64,000 nucleotides of DNA from positions 62,001 through 126,000 of the forward strand of contig NZ_FNVB01000013.1 of the NCBI RefSeq assembly GCF_900108315.1, read 5' to 3'. Every line of letters begins with the position of its first letter. The stretch's first letter is position 1. The translations under genes were made by a program, and so were the position numbers. Shown here in pieces: positions 26,737 to 35,275 of the stretch. The DNA is from Saccharopolyspora kobensis. GTDB taxonomy: Bacteria; Actinomycetota; Actinomycetes; Mycobacteriales; Pseudonocardiaceae. A model generated the notes under the pieces. It was not told where the DNA came from. It ran no database searches and saw nothing but the letters and a program-made list of their open reading frames with translations.

Positions 26737-27363
26737 ATGACTGATCAGCAGATCCGGACGCGGCCGGTCTCCGCCGCCGCCCACCACGACGACGCGCAGG
26801 CCCGCATCGACAGCTGGTGGCTGTTGCCCACAGCGGAGGAGGCCGACGCGGCCGCTCGCCGCGCCCTGGAGGTGATGCCCCGGACGGACGGGCTGCTCCG
26901 GTTCTCGGTGCTGCGCGCTCCGGCGCAACCCGCGCTGTTCCTCCAATCGCTGTGGACCACCGCCGCGGCACGCGATCACTACGTTCAGCAGGTCGCGGCC
27001 GTTCCGAAGGCCGCCGTCGACGAGCGGGCTCCCGGCATCCAGCGGGATCGCGCGTTGACCGAGATCGTCGCGGTAGTCGGGCACCCCGAACCGGTCGCCG
27101 AGAAGTGGGTGACCCGGCGGATTCCCGTCGCCGAAGACGCTCGAGCGCTGGTGGACCGGGAGATCACCCGGCTGCGCGGCCAGGACGCGCCAGGTCTGGT
27201 CCGGGCCTCGATCGGGCTCGCTCGCGATGAGCACGGCGAACCGGTCGAGATCGTCGTCATCGAAGAGCGCAACGGGCCGACCGGAGACGTGCTCGCCTAT
27301 CAACCGGTCGGAGCCGTCGCTCCTGCCCGCGAAACCTTGACGTCTGTTACACCAACTATGTAA
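26737..27363 (+). CDS. hypothetical protein, possible antibiotic-biosynthesis-monooxygenase-like fold
   Basis: The 208-residue protein has two related halves: an N-terminal part with LPTAEEADAAARRALEVM and LRFSVLRAPAQPALFLQSLW, and a C-terminal part with LRGQDAPGLVRASIGLARDEHGE. The pattern (summed errors, dimeric alpha-beta barrel) is reminiscent of ABM-domain proteins, but I would not assign activity. The ATG is preceded by AAGGTGG. The last codons and stop lie inside the palindromic site B (27345-27365), so the end of the gene doubles as the operator for the next gene. Confidence 0.78.
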   Translation: MTDQQIRTRPVSAAAHHDDAQARIDSWWLLPTAEEADAAARRALEVMPRTDGLLRFSVLRAPAQPALFLQSLWTTAAARDHYVQQVAAVPKAAVDERAPGIQRDRALTEIVAVVGHPEPVAEKWVTRRIPVAEDARALVDREITRLRGQDAPGLVRASIGLARDEHGEPVEIVVIEERNGPTGDVLAYQPVGAVAPARETLTSVTPTM

Positions 27364-27365
27364 CA
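27345..27365. promoter_or_regulatory. operator-like palindrome B, upstream of the acyl-CoA racemase gene
   Basis: The plus strand reads TGTTACACCAAC then TATGTAACA, a dyad with arms TGTTACA/TGTAACA. It lies 55-75 bp before the GTG of the racemase gene and covers the stop codon of the preceding gene. It shares the consensus with sites A and C. Confidence 0.65.
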
Positions 27366-27419
27366 CTAACTGCGTCGCGCTTCGTGTGCTGCGCGACACA
27401 GGCCGTCGAGAGGTGTGGC

Positions 27420-28550
27420 GTGACGCGAACAGGTGGACCGCTGGCCGGAGTCAAGGTCGTCGAACTGGCCGGGATCGGCCCGGCGCCGTTCTGCGCGATG
27501 CTGCTCGCCGACCTCGGAGCCGAGGTGGTGCGGGTGGACCGGCCGACGGCCTCCGGCGGCGAAGGCGATCTGCTCAACCGCGGCAAGCGGTCGGTGCAGG
27601 TCGACCTCAAGCACGAGCGCGGCGCGGAAGCCGTACTCGCCCTGGTCGAACAGGCCGATGTGCTGCTCGAAGGACTGCGGCCCGGCGTCACCGAGCGGCT
27701 GGGCGTGGGGCCGGAGCAGTGCTGGGTGGTCAACCCGCGACTCGTCTACGGGCGGATGACGGGCTGGGGCCAGCACGGGCCGCTGGCGCCCACCGCGGGT
27801 CACGACATCGACTACATCGCGCTCACCGGCATGCTGCACGCGATCGGCCGCCAGGGCGGCCCGCCGCAGGTACCGGCGAACCTGCTCGGCGACTTCGGCG
27901 GCGGCGCGATGTACCTGGCCGTCGGGGTGCTGGCGGCGCTGCTGGAAGCGCGCACGAGCGGCCGCGGGCAGGTCGTCGACGCGGCCATCGTGGACGGTGC
28001 CGCGCACCTCGGCGCGATGCTGTTCGGATTCCTGGGCACCGGTGGCTGGAAGACCGAGCGCGGCACGAACCTGCTGGACACCGGCGCCCCCTACTACGAC
28101 GTCTACGAAACGGCCGACGGCGAGTACGTCTCGGTCGGCGCGCTGGAACCGCAGTTCTACGCCGAACTGGTGCAACGGCTGGGCGTGGCCGAGGTGGTGC
28201 CCGACCGCGACGACCCGGCGAACTGGCCGAGGCTGCGGGAGGTCTTCGCCGAGACCTTCCGGCAGCGCACCCGCCAAGAGTGGACCGAGCTGTTCGACGG
28301 CACCGACGCGTGCGTGGCCCCGGTGCTGTCCATGACCGAAGCCGCGGAACACCCGCACGTGGCGGCCCGCGAATCCCTGGTGCGCCGCGACGGCGTGCTG
28401 CAACCGGCGCCGGCCCCGCGCTTCAGCCGCACCCCGAACCCCGAGCCGGGACCGGTGGCGACACCCGGTTCGGACACCGAAGCCGTGGTGCGGGACTGGA
28501 AGATCCCGCAGGACCTGCTCGACTCGGGCGCCTTCGGCTCACAGCGCTGA
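27420..28550 (+). CDS. CaiB/BaiF family III CoA-transferase, alpha-methylacyl-CoA racemase type
   Basis: The 376-residue protein begins LAGVKVVELAGIGPAPFCAM and has GHDIDYIALTGML (His of the racemase active site) and NLLGDFGGGAMYLA (catalytic Asp), which mark the alpha-methylacyl-CoA racemase branch. It would epimerise 2-methyl-branched acyl-CoAs so that they can enter beta-oxidation. The GTG at 27420 has GAGAGG 6 nt upstream and gives the family N-terminus; the frame's earlier ATG lacks a ribosome site. Next downstream is an acyl-CoA dehydrogenase, and the operator-like site B lies just upstream. Confidence 0.93.
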   Translation: MTRTGGPLAGVKVVELAGIGPAPFCAMLLADLGAEVVRVDRPTASGGEGDLLNRGKRSVQVDLKHERGAEAVLALVEQADVLLEGLRPGVTERLGVGPEQCWVVNPRLVYGRMTGWGQHGPLAPTAGHDIDYIALTGMLHAIGRQGGPPQVPANLLGDFGGGAMYLAVGVLAALLEARTSGRGQVVDAAIVDGAAHLGAMLFGFLGTGGWKTERGTNLLDTGAPYYDVYETADGEYVSVGALEPQFYAELVQRLGVAEVVPDRDDPANWPRLREVFAETFRQRTRQEWTELFDGTDACVAPVLSMTEAAEHPHVAARESLVRRDGVLQPAPAPRFSRTPNPEPGPVATPGSDTEAVVRDWKIPQDLLDSGAFGSQR

Positions 28551-28570
28551 CCTGGGGCGCGGCGGGGAGG

Positions 28571-28726
28571 TGACAGGAAGGTTCCCATGCTCACCTCCGG
28601 CCGCGCCGCGGGCCGGATGACAGGAAGGTTCCCATGCTCGCACTGCGGTGCGGGCGCGGTGACAGGAAAGTTCCCATGCTCGCGCCGCGGTGCGGGCGCG
28701 GTTGACAGGAAGGTTCCCTTCCTCGC
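28571..28726 (+). repeat. intergenic repeat cluster 8: four forward copies
   Basis: Copies begin at 28571, 28618, 28660 and 28703 (periods 47, 42 and 43 bp). Tails are ATGCTCAC, ATGCTCGC, ATGCTCGC and TTCCTCGC. They fill the gap between the racemase stop and the acyl-CoA dehydrogenase ribosome site. Confidence 0.95.
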
Positions 28727-28760
28727 ATGACCAGCACGGATCGAATGGAGGCGTGAACCG

Positions 28761-29903
28761 ATGCGCAGGGAGTTGTTCGAGCCCGAGCACGAGGCGTTCC
28801 GCGAAACGGTGCGCACGTTCGTCAACAAGGAGCTCGTGCCGCACGTCGAGGAGTGGGAAGCCGCCGGGGTGGTCAGCCGGGACGCCTGGCTGGCGGCCGG
28901 TGCGCAGGGGCTGCTCGGCTTCGCCGTCGACGAGCGCTACGGCGGTGGTGGTGTCGACGACTTCCGGTTCAACGTCGTGTTCGACGAGGAGCTGGTCAAC
29001 GCGGGTGTCTCCGGCTTCGGCTCGCCGCTGCACAACGACATCGTCGCGCCCTACCTGCTGGCGCTGGCCACCGAGGAGCAGAAGCAGCGCTGGCTGCCGG
29101 GCTTCTGCTCGGGCGAGACGATCACCGCGATCGCCATGACCGAACCCGGCGCGGGCAGCGACCTGCAGGGCATCCGCACCAGCGCGGTGCGCGACGGCGA
29201 CGACTTCATCCTCAACGGGCAGAAGACCTTCATCACCAACGGCATCCTCGCCGACCTGGTGATCGTGGTGGCCCGCACCGATCCCGACGCCGGGCACGAG
29301 GGCATCAGCCTGCTGGTGGTCGAGCGCGGCATGCCCGGTTTCGAGCGCGGCCGCAACCTGGACAAGATCGGCCTGAAGTCGCAGGACACCGCGGAGCTGT
29401 TCTTCAACGACGTGCGAGTGCCCGCCACCAACCTGCTCGGCGAGGAGGGGCAGGGCTTCATCTACCTGATGCAGAACCTGCCGCAGGAGCGGCTGTCGAT
29501 CGCGGTCGCCTCGGCTGCCATCGCCGAGAAGGTGCTGGGCGCGACCAAGGAGTACTGCAAGGACCGCACCGCGTTCGGCCGACCGATCGGCAAGTTCCAG
29601 CACGTCCGCTTCGAACTGGCGGAGATGGCCACCGAGGTCGAGATCGGCCGCGTGTTCACCGACCGCTGCGTGCAGGACCACGTGCGCGGTGAGCTCGACA
29701 TCGAGCACGCCGCGATGGCGAAGTGGTGGCTCAGCGAGCTGAACAAGCGCGTGGTGGACCGCTGCCTGCAGCTGCACGGCGGCTACGGGTTCATGACGGA
29801 GTACCCGGTCGCCAAGGCGTTCCTGGATTCCCGCGTCCAGACCATCTACGGCGGCACCACCGAGATCATGAAGGAGATCATCGGACGCTCCATGGGGTTC
29901 TGA
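28761..29903 (+). CDS. acyl-CoA dehydrogenase
   Basis: The 380-residue protein has the family signatures AMTEPGAGSDLQGIRTSA (near residue 127), the FAD region KDRTAFGRPIGKFQHV, QLHGGYGFMTEYPV (catalytic-region helix) and IYGGTTEIMKEIIGRS, where the Glu is the expected catalytic base of long-chain types. It oxidises acyl-CoA to trans-2-enoyl-CoA, passing electrons to ETF. GGAGG precedes the ATG by about 9 nt. It follows the racemase gene across repeat cluster 8 and could be cotranscribed with it. Confidence 0.96.
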   Translation: MRRELFEPEHEAFRETVRTFVNKELVPHVEEWEAAGVVSRDAWLAAGAQGLLGFAVDERYGGGGVDDFRFNVVFDEELVNAGVSGFGSPLHNDIVAPYLLALATEEQKQRWLPGFCSGETITAIAMTEPGAGSDLQGIRTSAVRDGDDFILNGQKTFITNGILADLVIVVARTDPDAGHEGISLLVVERGMPGFERGRNLDKIGLKSQDTAELFFNDVRVPATNLLGEEGQGFIYLMQNLPQERLSIAVASAAIAEKVLGATKEYCKDRTAFGRPIGKFQHVRFELAEMATEVEIGRVFTDRCVQDHVRGELDIEHAAMAKWWLSELNKRVVDRCLQLHGGYGFMTEYPVAKAFLDSRVQTIYGGTTEIMKEIIGRSMGF

Positions 29904-30159
29904 CGACCAGCGGTGCTGCCGTGGTCGAAAGCGTTCGGGCAGCTGGTTGGACGTGCGTCTTCGGGCTTCACAGGCCAAAGACGCACGTCGATGATCACCT
30001 GCTTGGGCGCTGAGCATGGCTCCGGCCAGGCGCTGGGTCACCGAGCACACCGCACCGGATCCGCGACGACATCAACGTGCTGGCCTCGGATGTGCTCTGC
30101 TGACGACATCTGGGAGTCATTCCTTCACGAGCCCTGAAGGGGAATGCAACAGTCGCCCC

Positions 30160-30534
30160 ATGGCGGCATACGACGGTGCGCGGGTTGAGATCTACGACGA
30201 GGTCTGGAGCGAGCCCGACGGACCGGAGACGGAGCTCAACCGCACCGTGTCGGTCTGGGGCCGCGCCGCCTCCGGCGCGTGGCTGACCCGCGAGGACGCG
30301 CAATGCCCGCTGGTCGAGGAGGACATCGACGTCCTGATGGAGAACGACGGCTACCTGTTCCTCAGCGAGGAGGGCAAGGAACAGCCGGTCGAACAGGTCT
30401 CCGCTGCCTTCCCCGGAGCCGACGTCCGCTACTACTCGGAGGACGAGGACGAAGAAGCCGGCGAACTGGACGTCGCAGGCGTGACGCCCGTCTTCGAGCT
30501 CGAATACTCGATGGACTTGCTCGTAGACGCTTGA
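30160..30534 (+). CDS. acidic hypothetical protein
   Basis: I do not recognise this 124-residue protein. It is very acidic (for example YYSEDEDEEAGELDVAG) with a single compact domain beginning VEIYDEVWSEPDGPETELNRT. The ATG at 30160 is the only good in-frame start near the beginning of the conserved-looking part; a weak AAGGGGA lies about 15 nt upstream. The gene is 31 bp before the phosphodiesterase-like gene and may be in its operon. The region 29904-30159 holds nothing else that I can support. Confidence 0.65.
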   Translation: MAAYDGARVEIYDEVWSEPDGPETELNRTVSVWGRAASGAWLTREDAQCPLVEEDIDVLMENDGYLFLSEEGKEQPVEQVSAAFPGADVRYYSEDEDEEAGELDVAGVTPVFELEYSMDLLVDA

Positions 30535-30565
30535 TGCCGCCCCTTCATGTGGCAGGTTCGATGTC

Positions 30566-31708
30566 ATGGACTGGATCGTCGCTCCCGACGGCAACGGGCG
30601 GGCGCTGCCCGACGTCCTGCCGTCCCTGCTCGGCTCGCTGGGCGTGGCCGGGTTCACCGACACCATCGGCTTCCCGGAGTGCCGGAACGCCGCGGTGCTG
30701 CTGGTCGACGGGCTCGGCCACGACCTGCTGCGCGACCACGCCGCGGACGCCCCGTTCCTGGCGAGCCTGCTGACCCGGCCGCCGCTGACGGCCGGGTTCC
30801 CGACCACCACGGTCACCAGCATCACCTCGCTGGGCACCGGCCGGTGCGCCGGGGAGCACGGGATCGTCGGCTACACCTTCGCCGAACCGTCCGGCGGGCT
30901 GCTGCACCCGCTGAGCTGGTCATCGCGGGGTGACCGCCGGAGCCTGCTGGATCGCTGGCCGCCGGAGCAGGCGCAGCCCATGGCGACGGTGTTCGACCGC
31001 GCCGCGGCGGCCGGGGTCGACGTGCGGACCGCGGTGCCCGCCGAGTTCGAGGGCAGCGGCCTGACCCGCGCCGCGATGCGCGGCGCCGAGTTCCGCGGCC
31101 AGCGCGCGTTCGGCGACCTGGCCGCGGAGATGCTGGTCGCGCTCAACGCCGACGGCCCGGCACTGTGCTACGGCTACCACGGCCACCTCGACCTGCTCGG
31201 CCACGTGCACGGGCCGGGCTCGTTGCCGTGGCGGCTGCAGCTGACCCAGCTCGACGCCCTGGTGGCGATGCTCGCCGACCGGCTGCCGCCGGGCGCGGTG
31301 CTGGCGGTGACCGCCGACCACGGCATGGTCGAAGCCGACCCCGCCACCGCCTTCGACGCCGACACCGATCCGGTGCTGCGGGAAGGTGTCAGGATGCTCG
31401 GCGGCGAAGCGCGGGCCCGGCACGTCTACGCCGAACCCGGTGCGCTCGGCGACGTGCTCGCCGCCTGGCAGGAGCGGATCGGCGATCAGGGCCTCGTGCT
31501 GACCGGTGAGCAGGCGATCGACGAGGGCTGGTTCGGCCCGGTGGTCGCCGACCCGGTGCGCCCGCGCATCGGCGACGTGCTGGCGGTCATGCGGGATTCC
31601 GAGGTGATCCGGTCGGTGGCCGAGCCGGGCGAGGCCGCGCTGCGCGGCCAGCACGGATCGCTGACCGCCGCCGAGCAGCTGATCCCGCTGCTGGTGCTGG
31701 GCGGTTGA
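30566..31708 (+). CDS. alkaline-phosphatase-superfamily protein, nucleotide pyrophosphatase/phosphodiesterase-like
   Basis: The 380-residue protein has the metal-binding and nucleophile features of NPP-type enzymes: AAVLLVDGLGHDLL (first Asp ligand), the Thr nucleophile in PTTTVTSITSLGTG, YGYHGHLDLLGHVHG (Asp and His ligands) and AVTADHGMV (Asp-His). It lacks a signal peptide, so it may act in the cytoplasm. Substrate unknown; many such proteins hydrolyse nucleotide or phospholipid diesters. The ATG follows a weak AGGTTCGATGTC. The next gene starts 3 bp after its stop. Confidence 0.93.
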   Translation: MDWIVAPDGNGRALPDVLPSLLGSLGVAGFTDTIGFPECRNAAVLLVDGLGHDLLRDHAADAPFLASLLTRPPLTAGFPTTTVTSITSLGTGRCAGEHGIVGYTFAEPSGGLLHPLSWSSRGDRRSLLDRWPPEQAQPMATVFDRAAAAGVDVRTAVPAEFEGSGLTRAAMRGAEFRGQRAFGDLAAEMLVALNADGPALCYGYHGHLDLLGHVHGPGSLPWRLQLTQLDALVAMLADRLPPGAVLAVTADHGMVEADPATAFDADTDPVLREGVRMLGGEARARHVYAEPGALGDVLAAWQERIGDQGLVLTGEQAIDEGWFGPVVADPVRPRIGDVLAVMRDSEVIRSVAEPGEAALRGQHGSLTAAEQLIPLLVLGG

Positions 31709-31711
31709 CCA

Positions 31712-32551
31712 GTGGACGAGGGCTTGTTCGGGCCGCGCACCGTGACCTGGCACCTGCACGCGGATCCGGCGATGTGGATCGCCGGGATCTGCGGCCTCTA
31801 CCTGCAGGCGCTGCACCCGCGAGCGGTGGCCGCCGTGGTGCAGAACTCGCGGTTCCAGGACGACCCGCTGGGGCGGCTCCAGCGCACCGGCGACTTCGTC
31901 GCCACCACGACCTACGGCACCACCGCCGAAGCCGAGACGGCGGCGGCGCGAGTTCGCGGCGTGCACCGCAAGCTGCGGGGCATCGACCGCCGGACCGGCG
32001 AGCAGATCAGGCTTGACGAACCCGAGCTGCTGCGCTGGGTGCACTGCGCGGAAGTCACGGCCTTCGCCGGGGTGGTGCGCCGCGCCGGCTTCCCGCTGAC
32101 CACCGCCCAGCTGGACCAGTACTTCGACGAACAGCGCAGGTCGGCCGCACTGGTCGGGCTGGATCCCGCGGAAGTGCCCGGATCCGGCCGGGAGATGGCG
32201 GCCTACTTCGCGCGGATGCGACCGCAGCTGCGCCGCACCGACGATTCCGACCTGATCTACCGGTTCCTGCACCGCCCGTTCGCGCCGTGGTGGCTGCTCC
32301 CGGTGAACCTCGGCTACCTGCCGCTCGGGCACCTGGCGTACTCGGTCCTGCCGGACTGGGCGCGCCGCGTCCACGGTCGCCCGGCGTACCCAGCGCCGGT
32401 GGTCGCGGCCGGACTGCGCGGCTTCCGCGCGGCGGGACTGGCAGTCCCGGACCGGGTGCGCTTCCGCTACCCGGGCGACCACGTCCAGCGCGCGCTGGAC
32501 CGGCTCGGCCAGGCGGCTGCGCCCACCGCCGGAGTCCCCAGCCGCCTGTGA
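31712..32551 (+). CDS. MpaB-type oxygenase (DUF2236 family)
   Basis: The 279-residue protein matches the ER-bound oxygenase mpaB/latex-clearing-protein-like domain: HLHADPAMWIAGICGLYLQALHPRAV near residue 15, FVATTTYGTTAEAETAAARV, and WVHCAEVTAFAGVVR. Members of this family bind haem b and cleave or oxidise hydrophobic substrates; the predicted haem histidines include those in ALHPRAV and RWVHCA. Start is GTG at 31712, 3 bp after the previous stop, so the two genes are coupled. The actual substrate is unknown. Confidence 0.9.
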   Translation: MDEGLFGPRTVTWHLHADPAMWIAGICGLYLQALHPRAVAAVVQNSRFQDDPLGRLQRTGDFVATTTYGTTAEAETAAARVRGVHRKLRGIDRRTGEQIRLDEPELLRWVHCAEVTAFAGVVRRAGFPLTTAQLDQYFDEQRRSAALVGLDPAEVPGSGREMAAYFARMRPQLRRTDDSDLIYRFLHRPFAPWWLLPVNLGYLPLGHLAYSVLPDWARRVHGRPAYPAPVVAAGLRGFRAAGLAVPDRVRFRYPGDHVQRALDRLGQAAAPTAGVPSRL

Positions 32552-32557
32552 CGCCTT

Positions 32558-32694
32558 GAAAGCATGGGAACTTTCCTGTCACCGGACTGCGAGCATGGGA
32601 ACCTTCCTGTCACGCCAGGCGTGCGGAGGTGCAGGAAGGGAATCTTCCTGCCATCCACCGGCGAGCGCGGTGGAGCATGGGAACCTTCCTGTCA
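32558..32694 (-). repeat. intergenic repeat cluster 9: four reverse copies
   Basis: Copies lie at 32558-32581, 32589-32612, 32631-32652 (diverged: GCAGGAAGGGAATC then TTCCTGCCA) and 32672-32694. The cluster lies between the convergent ends of the MpaB-type gene and the first PH-like hypothetical gene. Confidence 0.92.
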
Positions 32695-32730
32695 GCCGAG
32701 CGCCGTTCCCGTCCCGCCGGGGAGGCAGCG

Positions 32731-33315
32731 TCACTGGCGGAGCAGCAGGTTGGAGCCGTCGGCGAAGTCGATCGAGACGAACGGGTCACCGGCGATCGTC
32801 CGCCCCAGCAGCACGTCGCGGATCCCGGCCACCGCGTTCGGCGGCTGCTGCCACCACGTGATCAGCGACGTGTTCAGTCCGGGCAGCGGTGCCGGTGGCG
32901 GGATCTGGTGCGGCGGCAGATCGACGAACCGCGCCGGGATGACCACCGCGATGCGCTGGTCGGTCGCGACCAGCCAGGCGTAGCCGTTGCCCGCGGCCAG
33001 CACATCGGCGACCTGGACGGCCAGCCGACCGCCGTCGGCCGCGCTCGCCCAGCCGCGAATTCCCGAGTCGTGCACCCACTCGTCGCCCAAGTGGTCACCG
33101 CGAGCGGTGAGTTCGGAGGGCTTCAAGTAGGTCTCCGACACCTCCTGGGTGCACTTCGGCACCGGGTTGACCGGTGTGTGCGGAACGCTGGTCCGACCGG
33201 CCACGGTGGATGCCAGATAGCCCGGTCGGCGTTCGAAGATCCGGTGGAACGACTCACCGCGCTGCAGCCAGCCGTGCTCGGCCACCTTCACCACGTCAGC
33301 CGGCCTGGCTACCAA
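32731..33315 (-). CDS. hypothetical protein, possible PH-like domain, WXG100-associated cluster
   Basis: This 194-residue protein starts at a TTG (33315) with GGAGG 6 nt upstream, overlapping the stop of the preceding gene by 7 bp. I see no named family. Its C-terminal half contains YAWLVATDQRIAVVIPARF and VSIDFADGSNLLL. The pair of motifs resembles LVATPTRLALLEIAEF and LQITFADQSRLDL in the upstream gene, so the two proteins probably share a fold; the pattern suggests a PH-like domain (inference). It is the last gene of a four-gene set headed by a WXG100-like protein. Confidence 0.75.
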   Translation of the reverse strand: MVARPADVVKVAEHGWLQRGESFHRIFERRPGYLASTVAGRTSVPHTPVNPVPKCTQEVSETYLKPSELTARGDHLGDEWVHDSGIRGWASAADGGRLAVQVADVLAAGNGYAWLVATDQRIAVVIPARFVDLPPHQIPPPAPLPGLNTSLITWWQQPPNAVAGIRDVLLGRTIAGDPFVSIDFADGSNLLLRQ

Positions 33316-34082
33316 GTCGATCCTCCGAGCGTGTTGCGGGCGAGCTGGAGCGCCCGGTTCGGGTCGGCCTTCGACGGAATCCGGAGATCGAGTCGGGACT
33401 GGTCCGCGAAGGTGATCTGCAGGTAGTTCCCGCTGCGATCGTCCTTGTCGTAGCCCGGCCTCCGGAAGGTGCGCTCACCGACGTCGTACCCGGTGACCTG
33501 GTCCATGCCGATGCAGGCCTTCTCCACGACCTCGGGGGTCTGGACCTGCGCCCCGTGGTCGAAGAACCGCCCCTTGCTGTTGACCGTGCTGTGCATGGCG
33601 CCCGCGAAGTCGTCGGCGAACCTGCCGACCGGGCCGGTCACCTGCATGACCTTGTCCATGCCCTTGTCGAGCCAGTCGCGGGACCCTTCCGGGAATTCGG
33701 CGATCTCCAGCAGCGCCAGCCGGGTCGGCGTCGCCACCAGGATCCCCGGCTTCTCACCGGGCGACTTGTCACCGGAGGTGCCGCTCATTCGCACGGCCAG
33801 GGAGTCGGCGTCGCGCGCGGAGACGATGGCCGACGGCGAGTTCCGGTCATCGGCCTGCTCGTCGACCGAGTTGAAGACGGCGGAGACCCGCATCGACAGC
33901 GCACCGGCCTGGAACAGCGCCCGGGCCGCCAAGCCGCGCTTGCGCTTGCCGTGCTCGTCCAGCCCGGCCACCTCGAACAGCGGAATGTGGAACGGATCCA
34001 GGAAAGCCCAGGTGATGGGCTCGCCCGGCTTGCACCACCAAGATCTGGCGCTCAGGACCAGGTGTTCCAAGTTGTAGGTCAT
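33309..34082 (-). CDS. hypothetical protein, possible PH-like domain, WXG100-associated cluster
   Basis: The 257-residue protein begins MTYNLEHLVLSARSWWCKPG. A middle region has GILVATPTRLALLEIAEFPE, and a C-terminal one has YLQITFADQSRLDLRIP followed by a helix (RALQLARNTLGG), an arrangement that recalls PH-like domains. No signal peptide or membrane helix is seen. It starts 23 bp after the large effector-like gene and overlaps the next gene, so it belongs to the same operon. Function unknown; a chaperone or immunity role for the large protein is possible but unproven. Confidence 0.78.
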   Translation of the reverse strand: MTYNLEHLVLSARSWWCKPGEPITWAFLDPFHIPLFEVAGLDEHGKRKRGLAARALFQAGALSMRVSAVFNSVDEQADDRNSPSAIVSARDADSLAVRMSGTSGDKSPGEKPGILVATPTRLALLEIAEFPEGSRDWLDKGMDKVMQVTGPVGRFADDFAGAMHSTVNSKGRFFDHGAQVQTPEVVEKACIGMDQVTGYDVGERTFRRPGYDKDDRSGNYLQITFADQSRLDLRIPSKADPNRALQLARNTLGGSTW

Positions 34083-34105
34083 CCGCTATTCCGTCCGCAT
34101 CGCGG

Positions 34106-35275
34106 TTATGAGAAGCCCTTCTCCTGCGCGGCCTTGCTCTCCTCGGGGGTGAGCTCGCCGCTGATCCGCTGGTCCGCCTCGTCGTACATCGCCTTGGGGA
34201 TCTCCTTGACCGCCTGACCCGTGACTGTATCGGCAACGGCGTTGACCCCGGCGCCGACGAGGCTGGACGAGCCGCCGAGGACGCCGCCGATCGCCTTGCC
34301 CGCGAGGTTGGCGGCCAGCGCCTCCTCACCGGTCTTGTGCAGCCCCTGGCTCTTCATGAAGACGTTGCTGGTCTTGGAGGTGGCGAACTCGCGCAGCACC
34401 TCACCGGTGTTGGGGTCCTTCACCGTTTCGATCTTGCTCTTGGAGATCTGCCGGGTGAGCAGCCGGCCGAGCCTGCCGGTTTCGCGGATCCGGTTGAGCA
34501 GCTCTTCGAGCTTCTTCAGCCACTTGTAGAGCTGGGCCTGGATCTTCGCGACCTGCATGGCGATCCGGCCACCGGTGATGCCGACCGACGCGGTCGTCGT
34601 GGCGCCGGCGGCCCCGACCGAGGCGCCCGCGGTGATCCACGACGCGGCGAGCGCGGCCAGCCACTGGATGATCAGGCTGATGATCAGCTCGGTGAGCAGG
34701 TCGATGACGAACTGGACGAACATGTCGAACATGTCCGCAATGCCGTCGAGGGTCTCCTTGAGCCCGCGGACGTCCTCGGCCAGCGCCTTGGTGCCTTCGC
34801 CGAACTCGGTCATCTGCTTGCGGAAGGCGTTGCCGTCTTCGCCGACCCAGGTCTCGGCGGTCGCCTCAGCGCGCTTGGGCTCCTGCTCGGCGACCTCGTC
34901 GAGCCACTGCGCGACCTGCTCCCAGCCCTTGCCGGTGGCGCGCATCTGCTCCGGGTCGCCGATGGCCTGCTCGGCGATCTCGATCAGCGGCGTCATCACG
35001 ATCGACACCAGGAAGCCGAGGCCGTTGTCCAGCAGCGCCTGGCCGGGGTTGGACAGCAGCTCCATCTGCTCCTGGCGCGCCGAGATGACCGCGGAGGTCC
35101 ACTCGGGTGCGGCTGAGCCGTCCGCGAGGTTGCCGCCGTTTGTGTTGATCGCCGCGTCCCGCATGCCGTAGGCGGCGTTGGCCGCGGACGAGCCGCGGGT
35201 CAGGGTCTGCTCTGCCCAGTTCTTGCGGGTGGCATCGCCCTGGTTCAGCTCTTCGAAGGTTCCCGGCCCGCTCAT
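34106..35275 (-). CDS. WXG100-associated large protein with a hydrophobic centre, possible type VII secretion substrate
   Basis: This 389-residue protein has a helical N-terminal half with a W-x-G-like element (TWVGEDGNAF) and long amphipathic helices, as in LXG/WXG fusion proteins. A strongly hydrophobic central region follows (LLTELIISLIIQWLAALA, then a Gly/Ala-rich stretch, residues about 215-265), then a basic coiled segment (AQLYKWLKKLEELLNRIRE) and a C-terminal domain rich in Gly and Ala. The ATG at 35275 overlaps the stop of the WXG100-like gene by 4 bp. No toxin domain is recognised. It may be a membrane-inserting secreted effector or a structural partner. Confidence 0.8.
   Translation of the reverse strand: MSGPGTFEELNQGDATRKNWAEQTLTRGSSAANAAYGMRDAAINTNGGNLADGSAAPEWTSAVISARQEQMELLSNPGQALLDNGLGFLVSIVMTPLIEIAEQAIGDPEQMRATGKGWEQVAQWLDEVAEQEPKRAEATAETWVGEDGNAFRKQMTEFGEGTKALAEDVRGLKETLDGIADMFDMFVQFVIDLLTELIISLIIQWLAALAASWITAGASVGAAGATTTASVGITGGRIAMQVAKIQAQLYKWLKKLEELLNRIRETGRLGRLLTRQISKSKIETVKDPNTGEVLREFATSKTSNVFMKSQGLHKTGEEALAANLAGKAIGGVLGGSSSLVGAGVNAVADTVTGQAVKEIPKAMYDEADQRISGELTPEESKAAQEKGFS

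Noticed and set aside
32564-32983. short frames containing MGTFLS, AWEPSCH or DRKVPML peptides at many places
   Set aside because: They are translations of the intergenic repeat in different frames and do not show a conserved coding frame.
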